This document shows positions 10,786-23,399 of a stretch of 64,000 nt of DNA, piece after piece. Origin of the DNA: Siphonodentalium dalli (taxonomy: Eukaryota; Mollusca; Scaphopoda; Gadilida; Siphonodentaliidae); the NCBI GenBank assembly GCA_032622095.1, contig CP136064.1, forward strand, positions 43,728,989 to 43,792,988, read 5' to 3'. The translations under genes and the position numbers were made by a program. Each line of letters starts with the position of its first letter. Position 1 is the stretch's first letter. Under the pieces are notes generated by a model that searched no databases, had not been told where the DNA came from, and saw only the letters and a program-made list of their open reading frames with translations.

Positions 10786-12379
10786 AAGTCGTAAAACTGT
10801 TAACATCGTATTTTGGCGCGAAAATTTTTATTGCAAATTCGTAATCTACGCGGTCGATTACACCCCTAAAATTCTTATCCTTGTTCTAATCCAACCAGAA
10901 ATGAGCTTTTAGGCCATGTGATGGAAATTCGTATCCTTGGTTGGACAAATATCTTACTTCAAAAATGTCGTATAAAGTATACGACATATTTTAAGTAAAA
11001 CATATGACCATAACGTCAGTTACGTTGTTCTCAGAACGTCGTATATAGCCCTGGAGCTAATATGGGTACCCTTGCACCCACCTGGGACTTAACTTCACCC
11101 CACTCATTTTGTTCCTTATTATGCCCCTTCAACTTTTAAGCAATGTTAACAAGAAAACAAAAATGGCCTTGTAGACTCCAGACAATATGGCGTCCATCAT
11201 GGCCGCCGTTTTTCAGACCAGACCCTAAGTGAGTTTTATGCAAATTATAGCGTGAAAATCTAGTAAAATGTATATATTTTCGTGAAGCTAAGACACAATA
11301 ATACCTTTTTGGGCCAAAATTGAAACTCACCATCCAAGATGGCCGCCAAAATGGCCGCCAAACTTGAAAATATGACATTTTTTCACAAATGTCTTCTAGA
11401 TCAATTCATGCTGTTTGGAAATGGTTGAGTAATATGACTTTATTTTGTGTTTTATATATTACCTGATCATTGGAGCAATTAAAATGGAATTATTGGGGTC
11501 CTAACCCCTTCCGATCCCTCAAACATTCGATTTTACAGAATTCAGTATAAAACTTCACAAAAAATCACAATTGGGATTCTAGGCATATTTCAACAAAAAT
11601 GAAAAGAACTTTGTAATGTAAGTGAGGCATATCATTACCTATGAATATTCCAACTCACTGGAACCAAAATTCTTACTTCGGCTCAAAATGGTTGCCAGTA
11701 TGGCCGCCAAAATATGGAAAATGGTAAATATATTACCCCAGCGTGTCCTGCAATCGCTTACACGTTTTGGTTGATGTATAAAATAGACTCTTCTGCATTA
11801 AATACATTGAATACTGACATGTCTGATGCATCATGTTTAATTTTTACTGTTGTCACCACTGACATCACCAAAATATTGAACTTTTCACTCAAAAACTTGA
11901 CATAAATATCGGCAAAAATTAATTTTGTAGGTTTGGACCATTTTTTTTCTTCAGGTAAAATGTTACTATCTTTGGATTGAAAGGTGTTTATTGTTTTGGA
12001 CTATCTTAAATACGTCATACATCGGTGTGTATTGACCAAATTGCTCAAGATGGCTTCCAAAATGGCAACCAAACATTATATCCCGAACATTATTCTCGGC
12101 GTTATCCGAAAAGGTAGCAAATTGTGACTCACTTGGTTATTATACGTGATAGTTAATTAACTGACAACTACATGTTCTATTCTGGTTGTCGCAGTTCAGT
12201 ACGGGGCATGGTAAATTCATTTTAAAGTGTGTAAGTTTGCCGAGAACCTTTTTTTATTTTTTTTTTATTTATTGAAAGGAAATGTGCAGAACTTTGAGAC
12301 GGAACTGAGATGGTAAGCTGTGGCTATTCTGGTCCATTATGATAAAACAAAAAGTCAACTGGATACAGTGTGGATGCCA

Positions 12380-14030
12380 AGATCGTAGCCAGGGAGTTAC
12401 TCTATGATCATAGGTGAGGTGACTAGGTATACAGGGAGTTATTGTATGTCATGACTGATGTGAATAGGTATACAGTGAGTGACTATATGGTTATGAATGG
12501 GTTGTCAATGGTAAGATGCATAGGTATACAGGGAAAGGTCGTGAGGTGAATCGGTATGAATGGAGTGACTGTATGGTTGTATATATCCAGTACGGGTGCA
12601 CACGGTGTATGGATATAGCTACATGGTCATCTATGTGCTGATTATGTATATATATTGAGTGACTGTAAGGTCATGGGTGGGATGTACATGTGTCGTCTGT
12701 ATGATCATGAATGGGGTGTGTGGATAAATAGCGAGTGATTTTATGATTACGGGTAATGTGTATAGGTATATATGGAATGACTACGGTCATGGTTGAATAT
12801 GAATACCTGGAGTAAGCTGGGTGGACATTATCGTGTGGGTATATAGGGAGTATCTTTGTGGTAACGGGTGGGATGTATATTTATATATCTCGTGGATGTA
12901 TTATCATTGGCGGGTGTATAGGGATATCTGTATTATCATAGATGGCGTGTATGATTATACAGTGAATTGCTGAATTGTCAAGTGTGAGATGTATATGCAA
13001 GTATGGATGGTATAAGTGGTCGTGTTTGCGGGTTTTTTTTGTATATCTGGAAAGGCTAAATGGCCATTGATGAGGTTTACATGTATACCTGGAGTGAATA
13101 TATGGGCGGCACATGTATACCGAGTGGTTATATGACTATATGTGTCGAATAGGTATACAGGTAGTGACTGTGTGGTTAATGGTGAGATGAGTACATGTAG
13201 GTATACAAGTAGTGACTGTATTATCATAAATGTAATGAATACCTATAGAGGGGTGACTAAATGATCATGTGTCAGGCGTATGAGTATACCTGGTGTTCAT
13301 GTTTGGTGACTCGTGGTGGTATGGTCATATGTAGGTTATACGGGTATATACACGTGTTGCTATATTGTCATGGGCGAGGGGTATGTGTATATAGCGAGTG
13401 GCTATATTGCCATGAATGAGGTGCTTATGCATACATGGAGTGACTATACTGACATAGCTGGGGTGTATTAGTATATCTTGAGCGGCTATTCGGCTATGGT
13501 GTGACAAATAGGAATACATGGAGTGACATGGTCAATGTTGAGGTGAATATGTATACAAGGATTGACGATGACCATATATGAATGTTTTGAATATGTACAC
13601 ACGGGGTGACTATATGGCCATAGGTCAGGTGAAGGAGTATACCAGGTGCATGGGTGAGGGTATGTGTATGAAGCGAGTGGCTATATTGCCATTGGGGAGG
13701 TGCATATGTATACCCGAAGTGACTTTATGGTCATTGATGTGGTGTTGGTGTATGTATTGATTGTCTATTTGACCATGTGAGTGGATAATATGTATACAGG
13801 GGATGACCTTATGGCCAATGGTGAGATGGATGGGTATACAAGGAGTGACTATATGGTTATGGGTCATGTTTAGGAGTATACTCGGTGTGCCTGTATTGTG
13901 ACCCGTGGATGTATGGTCATCCGTGGTCATGGGTCAAGTGTACATGTATACAGTGGGTCACTATATTATGTATATGGTGTTTATGTATATATGGAATGAC
14001 TGTGTGATAATGGGTGACTTTACACGCTTA
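12380..14030. repeat. Degenerate minisatellite in foldback core
   Basis: Degenerate tandem units run across this interval, built on a theme like TATACAGGGAGTGACTATA, TGGTCATGGGTGAGGTG. Spacing is irregular, roughly 45-75 bp. Short frames on both strands rich in His, Ile and Tyr come from the repeat. Confidence 0.7.
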
Positions 14031-14169
14031 ACGTTTCCTCCATGTACATAAACACCATGAAGACGGAGAACTCTAGGACATGCCCTCTCTATTGACTAGC
14101 ATATATATCCTTGAGTTATTGTGGAAAGCGATAGCCACACAAGATACACACGAACAACCCACCCATTAC

Positions 14170-14660
14170 ACCAGTCACCCCATTTGTATATAAACGCCAC
14201 ACAAATGACAACATAGTCACACACTGTATACACGTTCACCTGAGCATACAGCCGTACGTGGTTATACCACTACATACCACGCCTGAACACCAGGTATACA
14301 CCTACAACCGACACATGACCATATAGTCATTCTATGTATACATATTCACCACCTTCACGATCATACAGTCACTCATTGTATATATATTCACCTCACCATG
14401 GACCATACAACCACTACATGTATACATATTCGCCATACCATGACCATGCCCATGAGTCAATCTAGGTATACATATACACATCACCAATGGTGAGCCCTTC
14501 CAGATATACCAATACCCGCACATATGACCATAAGTTCCATACTTGCCATAATCATACACGTCATCCATGACCATACAACTACTCCATGTACACCCCCAAT
14601 GATAACACATCCACAACATATATCAATATACATCCCACCCGTTACCAACAGTCATATTGG
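14170..14660. repeat. Inverted portion of the same minisatellite
   Basis: The same units appear in the opposite orientation (CACCTCACCATGGACCATAC, CATGTATACATATTC). The core is therefore itself partly palindromic, but much shorter on this side. Confidence 0.65.
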
Positions 14661-15909
14661 ACCAGAATACCCACATATCATGGTTCATCTCAGTTCCGTC
14701 TCAAAGTTCTGCCCATTCCCTTTCAATAATATGACCAGAATCACAAAAGAGGTTCTCCGCAAAATTCCATACTGCAAATTAATGAATTTGTCATGCCCCA
14801 CACGGAACTGAGACAAACATAACAGAACGTAGTTGTCAGTTAATTAACAAACACGTATAATAACCAAGTGAGTCACAATTTGCTACCGTTTGGTTGCCAT
14901 TTTGGAAGCCATCTTGAGCATTTCAGTCTATAAACACCGTAGTGTGACACATTTAAGATAGACAAAAACAATAAATACCTTTGATACCAAAGATAGTTGC
15001 ATTTTACCTGAAAAAAATGGTCGAACACTGAAAAGTGAGTTTTTGCCGATATTTATGTAAAGTGTGTGAGTGAAAAATTCAATATTTCTGGTGATGTCAG
15101 TGGTGACAACAGTAAAAATGATCCATGGTGCATCAGACATGTCAGTATTCAATGTATAGAATACAGAATAGCCAATTGTATACATCAACTACAACTTGTA
15201 AGCGATTGCAAGACACCCTGGGCAATATTTACCATTTACATATATTTTGGCGGCCATTTTGAGTCAAGATAAGAATTTTGGTTTCAGTGAGTTTAAAGAG
15301 TTTAAATATTCACAGGTAATGATATGCCTCACTTACTTTACAAAGTTCATTTCATTTTTTGTTGAAATATGACAAGAATCCCAATTGTGATTTTTTGGGA
15401 AATGTTATACCGCATTCTGTAAAATCGATTTTTTGAGGGATCGGAAGGGGCTAGGACCCCAATAATTCCATATTTAATTGCTCCAATCATCAGTTAATAT
15501 ACAAAATACAAAATAAAGTCATATTACAATACCAGTTCCAATCAGCATTAATTGATCTAGAAGACATTTGTGAAAACAATGTCTTTTTTTTAAACTTCCG
15601 GCGGTCATCTTGGATTGTGAGTTTCAATTTTTGGCCCAGAAAAGTGTCATTATGTCTTATCATCACGGAAATATATACATTTGTATACATTTTACTAGAT
15701 TTTCCAGCTATAATTTGCATAAAACTGACTTAGGGTCTGGTCTGAAAAATGGCGGTCATGATGGACGTCATCTTGCCTGTAGTCTACACGGCCACTTTTT
15801 TTTCTTGCTAACATTGCTTAGAAGTTGAAGGACATAATACGGAACAAAATGATTGTGGTGAAGTTAAGTCCCAGGGGGTGCAATGGTACCCATATTAGCT
15901 CCCGGACTA

Positions 15910-16600
15910 ATACTATATAGCATGATATTATAGAATGATATGGGATTGGCAAGAAACTTGGTATTATAGCGGCATCCGTTTCGGAAGCCTCACAAGTTAC
16001 TCGGGTGTGTTGCCACTGTGTCGTTTCAGCTATCTAGTTTAATTATCGAATTCCGACATACTTGGCTAACTGAGTGATCCCATATAACCGTCCATTATCG
16101 GAAATGTAATTAGTATAATGGAAATTGAACCAAGCTAACTGTTTTCTCGGCAGAAAAAAAGGTCGTATAAATTGAAATTATGTGATGTCGAGGCATAAAG
16201 TTGTTTCAAATTTGTCGTATAAATTTCAAAACGTCGTAAAAGTTTGCCGCGAAAACAAAATTATTTCAAAAAAGTCGTATAAGCTCATTTCACAGTTTTC
16301 TCTTTATAGACTGGTGTGAAATCGTCAGTTTCACAATAATTCGATGCCCGGGATGTGTATCGATGGATTTGCTGCACTGTTGTTCTTCTGAATATAACAT
16401 ATCAAAATATAATCAGTTTTTTGTCTCTCCTGTAAAATGACTAAAAAGTGCGGGAATTTTGTATACGACATGTTTGAATCCCACCGACGAAATGCAGAAG
16501 GAGTCATAATCTTTGGTGGGAAATGTTCAGATAATAAGTTTTTGAGCTCATTATCTGAATATTTTATAGGGAGCTACTCCGGTGATTAAATTAACTATAA
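15910..16600. repeat. GTCGTATAA-rich flank and palindromic repeat
   Basis: GTCGTATAA or GTCGTAAAA occurs several times between 16160 and 16290. At 16495-16575 a small inverted repeat (TTCAGATAATAAG against TTATCTGAA) matches parts of 23520-23600 and 59740-59800. This may be the right half of a repeat interrupted by the foldback. Confidence 0.4.
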
Positions 16601-16609
16601 CACAATGAG

Positions 16610-17600
16610 GGACGCTCTTTAATAGTTGACGCTGATGGGGCGGATAAGACCATGTCTATATATGCAAACACGACTGATAACTATGTATAGAGGGGTGAAG
16701 GGGATTGGCCACACAATTATGAGCATCCATATTGCTACCCACCAAATGACAACATTATAACTGTGTATACACGTACATTTGTATTCATATTTCACACATT
16801 CGCCCATACCCCCATCAACAAGTAAAAAATACGATCACAGAAGACACCATAGATGGCATAATAATGTGAGTTTACAACTACTTGATATTTCACAGTTAAA
16901 TCTCAATTCTACTTGAAACTCACTACGTGTTCAACAATTTTACGTATGAAACTGACATGCATCGAAGTATACCCCATTATCGGCCAAATACCAATCCATC
17001 AATTGCCAGACTCTCATCGTTTAGTCATATGTGTAAACTTATCTAAACGTTGTCCCAGATCCCAGATAATTATACCAGATTGTTAACGTACCACAACAGT
17101 TCATTTGCCAGTATTTCATATATACGTACTGTTATGAAATTACTCATAGGGGTCCCCTTGGGTGTGTCTAATTTAATAAAATTTCCAATTTCCAACCCTT
17201 GATCTAGACACATATTTTCTAAATTGCACCCCCTGGGTTGGAATTTTCCAATTGGTACGTCAAGATATCCAACTGTTGGAAATATCCAATTTTAAACACC
17301 CTATGGGTGGAAATTGATCAACTTCTACAATAAATACTGGTTGGAAAAATAATGGTATTATATAATTTTCAACCCATTTTTCGTCTGATATAGGTTAAGC
17401 ATTTGATCGAGTGGGGACCAACAACACCGCATGTCAGCACGTCCCTAATCAAACCTGTTTCATCGACGGAGGTCCGATACTACCATGTACTTGCCATGGG
17501 CATAGTGAAGGTTTTTATTTTAATTGCAAGCTAAACTATTTAATTTGACCGGACTGCACGATCTATGCTTAGGAGTCATTAAAATCCCTATTTTCTCTCT
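16610..17600. other. No gene; minor repeats
   Basis: 16640-16810 resembles inverted units of the 12-14 kb minisatellite (GTATACACGTACA, ACCAAATGAC). 17150-17350 repeats CCAATTTCCAACCC-type words. Nothing coding is supported. Confidence 0.35.
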
Positions 17601-17609
17601 CGTCTGTTA

Positions 17610-18094
17610 AGCTATATAGCCGAACTGTGTGGTGGAGAGTTCATTGACCAGGAACCCTGGATTCCCAAAACATCGACACTGCTATACAATTAATATGCCC
17701 TGTCAGAGTGATGGAATGCAAATGAGACCTTGTATATTGCTAATATGTAAGTGCAATTTGTTCTCGCTGTGATTATATCATGGCATATCCCTCTAATTTC
17801 ATCTATGTTGAACCATCCGCGATCCATCAAATCGGAATGTTCGCTGGTAATCGGGGATATATAGTGTAACCTATTGTTATCCGGAATATAAAGATGGGGC
17901 AGTCGCAACCCTGATAACACGCACTTTCTCGTTCTGGGCGTTGGGTTATTGAACGAACTTAGATTAGCTTCGCGTCGGTGATATTCTAAAAGGTTATATC
18001 CATGAAAATCTAATTTTACAGGAAACACACTAATTTCGTTACATTGTATCTCTAGACATAACATCAGACTACTATTACTTCGGCGGCTATTCAT
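17610..18094 (-). pseudogene. Coding-like relic, unrecognised
   Basis: A 134-codon minus-strand frame (18094-17690) has coding-like composition and no motif I can name. Just beyond its stop, 17612-17680 shares GGCTATATAG/CGGCTATATG, TCAATGAAC/TCGATGAAC and TTGGGAATCC words with 8000-8060, next to relics A and B. This hints that the two loci derive from one family. An exon of a real gene cannot be excluded. Confidence 0.35.
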
Positions 18095-18099
18095 TTTAT

Positions 18100-18580
18100 G
18101 ATACGAATGATATTTGGGATAACTTTTATATTGATATTTCTCGAAGTTGATGAGAGAGAATTATAGTACTATATGACATTTTAGAAACAAATTTAGAAAA
18201 TAACAGAACACCATGCGATGTTTTAATCTTTGCGTTGGTTACATTTGCTACTGTCGATTAGTTTTATCCCTAGTGCATGATGCCTCTGGGTTAATATACA
18301 TACATACAGGACAGGAAACTTGAAAGAATTGGGCATCAAGCCACCCACCCACATTGGTGCACTTCTTTATATAGCTCAAGTCATGTAGTTGTAGACGTGT
18401 AGACAAATACTCGAAACAAACTACTATAGAGTGACATAGGTATAGACATGTGTATACATGTAACTTCCCACTATAATAACATGAACTAATACCTATCGTT
18501 GTTGAACATGATATCCAAATACATGTATATCTCATTGATGGCCGATAATCGTCAGCAGGCATATTGACAGTGTAATGAAA
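18100..18580. other. No supported feature
   Basis: One 114-codon minus-strand frame (18592-18248) shows no recognisable motif and runs up to the MITE boundary; I do not call it a gene. Confidence 0.35.
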
Positions 18581-18586
18581 CCTTAA

Positions 18587-19010
18587 AGGCACGGGCGGCG
18601 TTCGCTGCAGAAATATTCACATTTGTTCAAATCGCCATCAACAGAATGAATATTAAAATATATATAGTTTTGTTCATATGCAAAACATAATCAGCGCGTA
18701 AATAGTATATTGTCGTCAAGACGTACGATGGTGTACGTAAACAAGAGCATGCTCGTGTTACATACATGTTGCTTCTGTTTACATAACACAGCGCATTTCT
18801 ATTGCTTAATCACACACAACAGATATAAACGCTCTTTATTATTTCCATATGAGGAAAACAGTCAAAAATAACGCTCTTTATGTTTACCATATCCGGATCT
18901 AAACAAACGCCAGGTTCTGTAACATTTTTTTCTTTTGTTTACATACCAAAGGGAACACATTTGACAATAACATACTGTTTATGCCATATTTCTGATTGGT
19001 ATAAAAACAT
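18587..19010 (+). mobile_element. TTAA MITE, GCGGCG subfamily, 3' truncated
   Basis: It starts AGGCACGGGCGGCG just after TTAA (18583-18586). It matches 58713-59150 through TTTCTGATTGGTATAA and then stops matching near 19010, so the right terminal repeat is missing. It carries the paired ACGCTCTTTAT boxes 42 bp apart (18829, 18871). Confidence 0.8.
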
Positions 19011-20020
19011 GCCAGGTTCGAATTGACACTGAATTAAACTAAAATTGAAATTGGATTCAACATCAATAAAAGCATCAACCAGTTTTACCTTGAAATCGAC
19101 TACAACGGATAATAATTAAGACGCTCTTTATTGTATATCTGTTTACGGGCGCTCTTTGTCAGAAACGATCATCGGAATTTGTTCTCGACTCGTACAAGTT
19201 CAAAACGTGTTAAAATTTCCTATCTTGAAAGTTTTTTTAAAATATTTTTTATTCGGATCGACATGAGAACAGAACATGACATACAATCGTTATGGAAATA
19301 TGGAATACAAATCTTCACTTTTTATTTAGTTAGATCATTTGATTAATATTTTGGGTATCCGGTAATCTCTTCCGTGTGGGAGTAGTTAATTTGATGCAAA
19401 GTTAGTTTTAAACATATAAATCTTGAGAGAGAGATTGGTGTCAATAATAGGTTTCTACTTGCACACTATTTTGAAAGTTGATATGTAAGATCATCAACAC
19501 CCCTTATTAATGACCTTGTGTGTACGATATAATTATTGTTTTGTATAGAAAACGTACCTTTGGTAGTGTTACGGTGTCAAATCGGGTTAGGTGGACATTT
19601 TTTTAAAGATCGTGATATGACCATGACCTTGTAAAATGTTATTCCGTTTGGGTCATACCTACTCGGTCACCTCCTCGACGTCGTCAATATAACCCTTTAT
19701 CACCGTGCGTAAACGCGATGCACTGTCATAAATTGTCAATTAAATACATGGAGTGAGTAGCTGTCAGAGATAAAGGCAATTTCCCTGTTGCCATTGACAG
19801 TGGCACAGATCTCGATGATGATAAATGGAATATCGAAGACGATATATAACGAGACCCTCCTAGATCTGCCTGCATATGAACGATAGACACATACATAAAA
19901 ATGCATGTTTGGTTTGTTGGAATTGTCATTTAGTCGTTTTACGCCGCAATAACGAACGTTTAGGAACTGTAATCAAGTTTTCTACACATGCATTGCCGCC
20001 GGTGGTATAAGCATTATCAC
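19011..20020. other. No gene; isolated GCTCTTT box pair
   Basis: GCTCTTT boxes at 19123 and 19151 are only 28 bp apart and lie outside any MITE I can delimit. The remaining sequence shows nothing I can support. Confidence 0.35.
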
Positions 20021-20025
20021 TGGTT

Positions 20026-20575
20026 CGCGATTTTCAAGATGGCCGATGGTTCCATATGGTCCGATTCCTAGCATTTTACCCAACACACCGGTAAAAGGTC
20101 AAAGTTAAGAAGTAGCATCTATTTGTAAACATTCGACAGCTGAGAACGAGTATTTTTTATCAGCAAATTATGGCTTACTTTCATTTTTTCTGAGTGCAAC
20201 TACGTGTTTAAGAATTGTTTTGTGGTCATCTACATAGTTGTGATATGGTGGCGATGCAGACATTCAGACGCCCTCTTTTGTCAACGAACTTCCCATGAGT
20301 TACTGTTAAATAGCGAGTACTTGTGATAAAACAAATAACTCAAAAACATATACGTGATATACTCAATCCATCTACTGCGTGAAACGTACGTATTGTATGT
20401 ATCCAGGGTGATTGTTTAATTAGTTTTATGAAATTATCGCACCTGCGATTCGGTAACGAACTGTTGCCATTTTATTTTGGGAATTCCCAGACTGGAGCCA
20501 TATGCTAAACATAGATGCTACTTCTTAACCTTGACCTCCGGAGACCAAATGGCGGATTCACCGCGAGTTAGTTAT
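20026..20575. mobile_element. Inverted-repeat element, ~550 bp
   Basis: Imperfect arms: GTTAAGAAGTAGCATCTAT at 20104-20122 is inverted at 20511-20529. Outer words TTCGCGATTTTCAAGATGGC and the inverse of ATGGCGGATTCACCGCGAG extend the match to both edges. The loop is unrelated sequence without coding capacity. Family unknown. Confidence 0.6.
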
Positions 20576-21015
20576 CTCACTTATTAATGTGGACGAAGGG
20601 AAGTAATTAGGTGTGCGCATTTCCGTATTACTGCAATTCGAGGCGGAGTGTTATTATACTGTCGGAACTGTGGGCGACAACAAATGGTTACCTGTAAATT
20701 AATCATTCAAGAAGATAATATATCTATAGATATATAACAGAGTAGGATCTGTCTGTACGTCTGTCTGTTCGCGATTTTATCCCAGACCCTGGACAGATTT
20801 CAACCAAATTTGGTCGAATAAAGACTCTGTCTAAGATCAAAGCGCACACAGGGGACGTGGCCCCCTAACGCACAAAACCTCACCGAAGTTGACTAGAATT
20901 ATCAGCTTTTATTCCATTTTCTACACAGAAGTACGACAAAAGTTATGCTCTTTATTCCTGAACTGATGAACATGAACGCTTTTTGTTATTTCATGTTGAC
21001 AAAACATCGGGCCTC
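20576..21015. other. Dispersed-repeat-like stretch
   Basis: 20740-20830 contains GTCTGTACGTCTGTCTG followed by CAGATTTCAACCAAATTTGG, a type of word string often found in invertebrate dispersed repeats. Degenerate GCTCTTT/GCTTTTT boxes sit at 20947 and 20978. No gene is seen. Confidence 0.35.
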
Positions 21016-21029
21016 CATGACTTTCAGGG

Positions 21030-21730
21030 GTACATTGGACACCTTTCGTATAATGAACTACTACCGATAAGAATTACTAATAGATAATAGTAGAGTCGCA
21101 TAATGAACTACTACTGTTACAAATTGCGAATTGCTAATAGTAGTCACATAACGAACTATTACTGACGATAATTACGAATAGCTAATATTAGTCGCATAAT
21201 GAACTACTCCTGATAAGAATTACGAATAGCTAATTGTAGTCGCATAATAAGCTACTACCGATAATAATTACGAGTAGCCAATGGTAGTCGTATAATGAAC
21301 TACTACTGATAATAATTACGAATAGCTAATAGTAGTCGCATAATAAGCTACTACCGATAAGAATTACGAATAGCTAATAGTAGTCGTAATATTTTCAGAC
21401 GGTCCAAAAATCTTTTTAGCAGAGTTAACGAGTACGAGTCCGTTTGTGAGAAAACAGTGCCGTTCAAACTTCTTGCCAATCGCAGTAAGGTGATCTGGTT
21501 ACGTTTGCCGTTATATTTTGTACTTAATTATGATGTTATCAGGTCATAGTCTGTGGTTTACTCGATGATTGCATGCAAAGCTCGCATGCCTTGGTGTCTC
21601 GAAATCGTGATTGTGACTACGAATATGCATGGTATAAAACGACAACTGACAGAAAGAACACAAATATTGTGACGTAGTACCCTATTCGTAATTTTTACCA
21701 GTAGTAGTTAATACTGCGAAAGGTATCCAT
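21030..21730. mobile_element. Inverted-repeat element holding a 48-bp array
   Basis: The left end (TGGACACCTTTCGTATAATG) is inverted at the right end near 21690-21727 (GCGAAAGGTATCCA). Both are followed inward by ACTACTACYG and ATTACGAATA words. The left arm has expanded into an array; the right keeps a single unit. There is no coding sequence. Confidence 0.65.
21047..21384. repeat. Minisatellite, 7 units of 48-50 bp
   Basis: Seven head-to-tail units share CGCATAATGAACTACTAC, then GATAATAATTACGAATAGC, then TAATAGTAGT. They are diverged but easy to align. They derive from the terminal sequence of the surrounding element. Confidence 0.85.
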
Positions 21731-21739
21731 AAGTCAGGG

Positions 21740-22400
21740 ACGAGAGAATGTGCATTCGGAAAAAAGCAGGTAGAGCTCGAAGGTGAGATTATATAGTTTT
21801 CGAATGTTCAATCGCGAGTCTTTAACTGACTTAAAACACAGTTTTGAAAAATACAAGGATGAACTACTTTCATATCTATAAAGAATTCCGAGAAATGAGA
21901 TATATAAGAAGGTTTTTCTGTATAAAAATAGTCCTCGCAACTGAGACTATAAATACGCCCCTTGGCACGGTTCGTGTAATTAAAACTTGTGTACTTTGTC
22001 GCTGAGCATGCTGGGAACGCAAAATGAAGGTCGCTTACGCGATTCTGTTCGAAACCAAACGCCGAAAAGCGTACACATACATGTATCATCATTTAGTTTT
22101 GCGCGGTTTCAAGCACAGGTTGTATATATTTGTATGCGCAATATTGGCTGTCGACGTATACTTATCTAGATTTTGGGCACGTGCATGCATAACACATGTT
22201 TTTTCACGAACTCGGCTGACAACCCACTGAACTCGGTTGATATCAGTTGTGACGTCACCGAGCGATGTGTGGTGTTTACATCCAACGTAACAGTCATTCG
22301 TGGATGCAGTCAAAGTGCTATGCCGATCATTTCAGAAAAGGATTTGAATTAATGGCATTTCATGGTGTCTTTCATGTCATTTCGAATTGGTATTGACTCC
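21740..22400. other. No supported feature
   Basis: Overlapping frames of 60-94 codons occur on both strands between 21734 and 22313. None shows a motif, and they contradict each other in strand and phase. Confidence 0.35.
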
Positions 22401-22409
22401 GTAATTTAA

Positions 22410-22790
22410 CCCTTTACCCAACAAACCGGCCAAAACCGGCCAAATAAAGCTTCAACAGCCTAAAATATCTTCGGTCTGTCTCAATAGAACCATACAAATA
22501 TGGATATCATTGGAACCGGTTCCTTGACCACATTGTGATAGTTACAGTTATGCCCTGTGCCAATGCATTCTCTTATATATGCGAGTCGACCATAGGTCGC
22601 CTCGCATATATAAGAGAATGCATTGGCCTAAAAAAATACTTTTTTACCATTTTTTCTTACATTCTTTAACAATTTTATAATTTGTAATGTGTTAAGCCAA
22701 TGCATTCTCTTATATATGCGAGGCGACCTTAGGTCGACTCGCATATATAAGAGAATGCATTGGCACAGTGTCCTTATGTTGGGTAAAGGG
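22410..22790 (+). mobile_element. Double-palindrome TTAA MITE, copy 1
   Basis: Ends CCCTTTACCCAACA and TGTTGGGTAAAGGG are flanked by TTAA at 22406-22409 and 22791-22794. Inside are two 67-bp near-perfect palindromes (22560-22626 and 22697-22763), one the reverse complement of the other, separated by an A/T-rich spacer. A CAAAACCGGCCAAATAAAGC region precedes the first palindrome. No coding capacity. TTAA plus CCC ends suggest a piggyBac-type element (inference). Confidence 0.9.
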
Positions 22791-22994
22791 TTAAATGGAA
22801 ATCGTGATTATCAATACTCGGCCATATAACGTGCGTGGTCGTACACAAATTTACAACTCTTCAACATCGTACTTAAGATGTAAATTTAATTTATATTATA
22901 TCTGTTGTCCATTCAATTCTATATTTACACCGATGAACTAAAATCGTAATGGATAGTGATGGTATTACCATATACTGTTGGTCAACTTAATAAC

Positions 22995-23144
22995 GAGGTT
23001 ATTACTTGGTTAGTTGGATATAGGTCGATACATATCAGCCCTCCGTAACTTCATATCAGCCTTCGACGTTCGGTCCAAGGCTGATATGAAGTTACCCCGG
23101 GCTGACATATCGGCCGATATCCAACTAAGTATAATAATAACCTC
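22995..23144. repeat. Long hairpin, ~68-bp arms
   Basis: Left arm 22995-23063 and right arm 23077-23144 are inverted repeats around a 13-base loop. AACTTCATATCAGCCTT is exact in both; mismatches rise toward the outer edge, which ends GAGGTTATTA and TAATAACCTC. No terminal duplication is evident. It is probably a small foldback MITE. Confidence 0.75.
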
Positions 23145-23399
23145 TAAACATATCGACAATACAATTAAATGTTGTTTACTGTAGGCGGAGTGTGGGCACA
23201 CTAAATTCTCAGAGGTTTCAGCGGGGACTCGTTAATGACACGAACAATCTGACTATGAAATGCACAGTGGACATTCAGAACATAAAAGGTCAAGGTAGAA
23301 CTAATGGGTTGGGTATTATGTCAATATAAAAGTAATGCACGTATTTATCGACTAATATTGATGTTTCCGGCGAAGTACGCTGAACTGCATTTAATTAAA

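Larger units (their letters stand above)
11049..15905. mobile_element. 4.9-kb foldback element with minisatellite core
   Basis: Two long inverted arms (11049-12345 and about 14662-15905) face each other. The ends read GGAGCTAATATGGGTACC on the left and the inverse on the right. The arms align throughout, including paired AAGATGGC and ATGGCCGCC words, TTAATTAACTGACAACTA and GAACTTTGAGACGGAACTGA. TATATAGC occurs at 11042-11049 and 15914-15921 and may be a target duplication, but the right copy is a few bases from the visible end. No protein is encoded. A related element lies at 60310-64000. Superfamily unknown. Confidence 0.8.

Noticed and set aside
13625-14811. Frames of about 95-101 codons in the 12-14 kb core
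   Set aside because: They come from degenerate minisatellite units on both strands.
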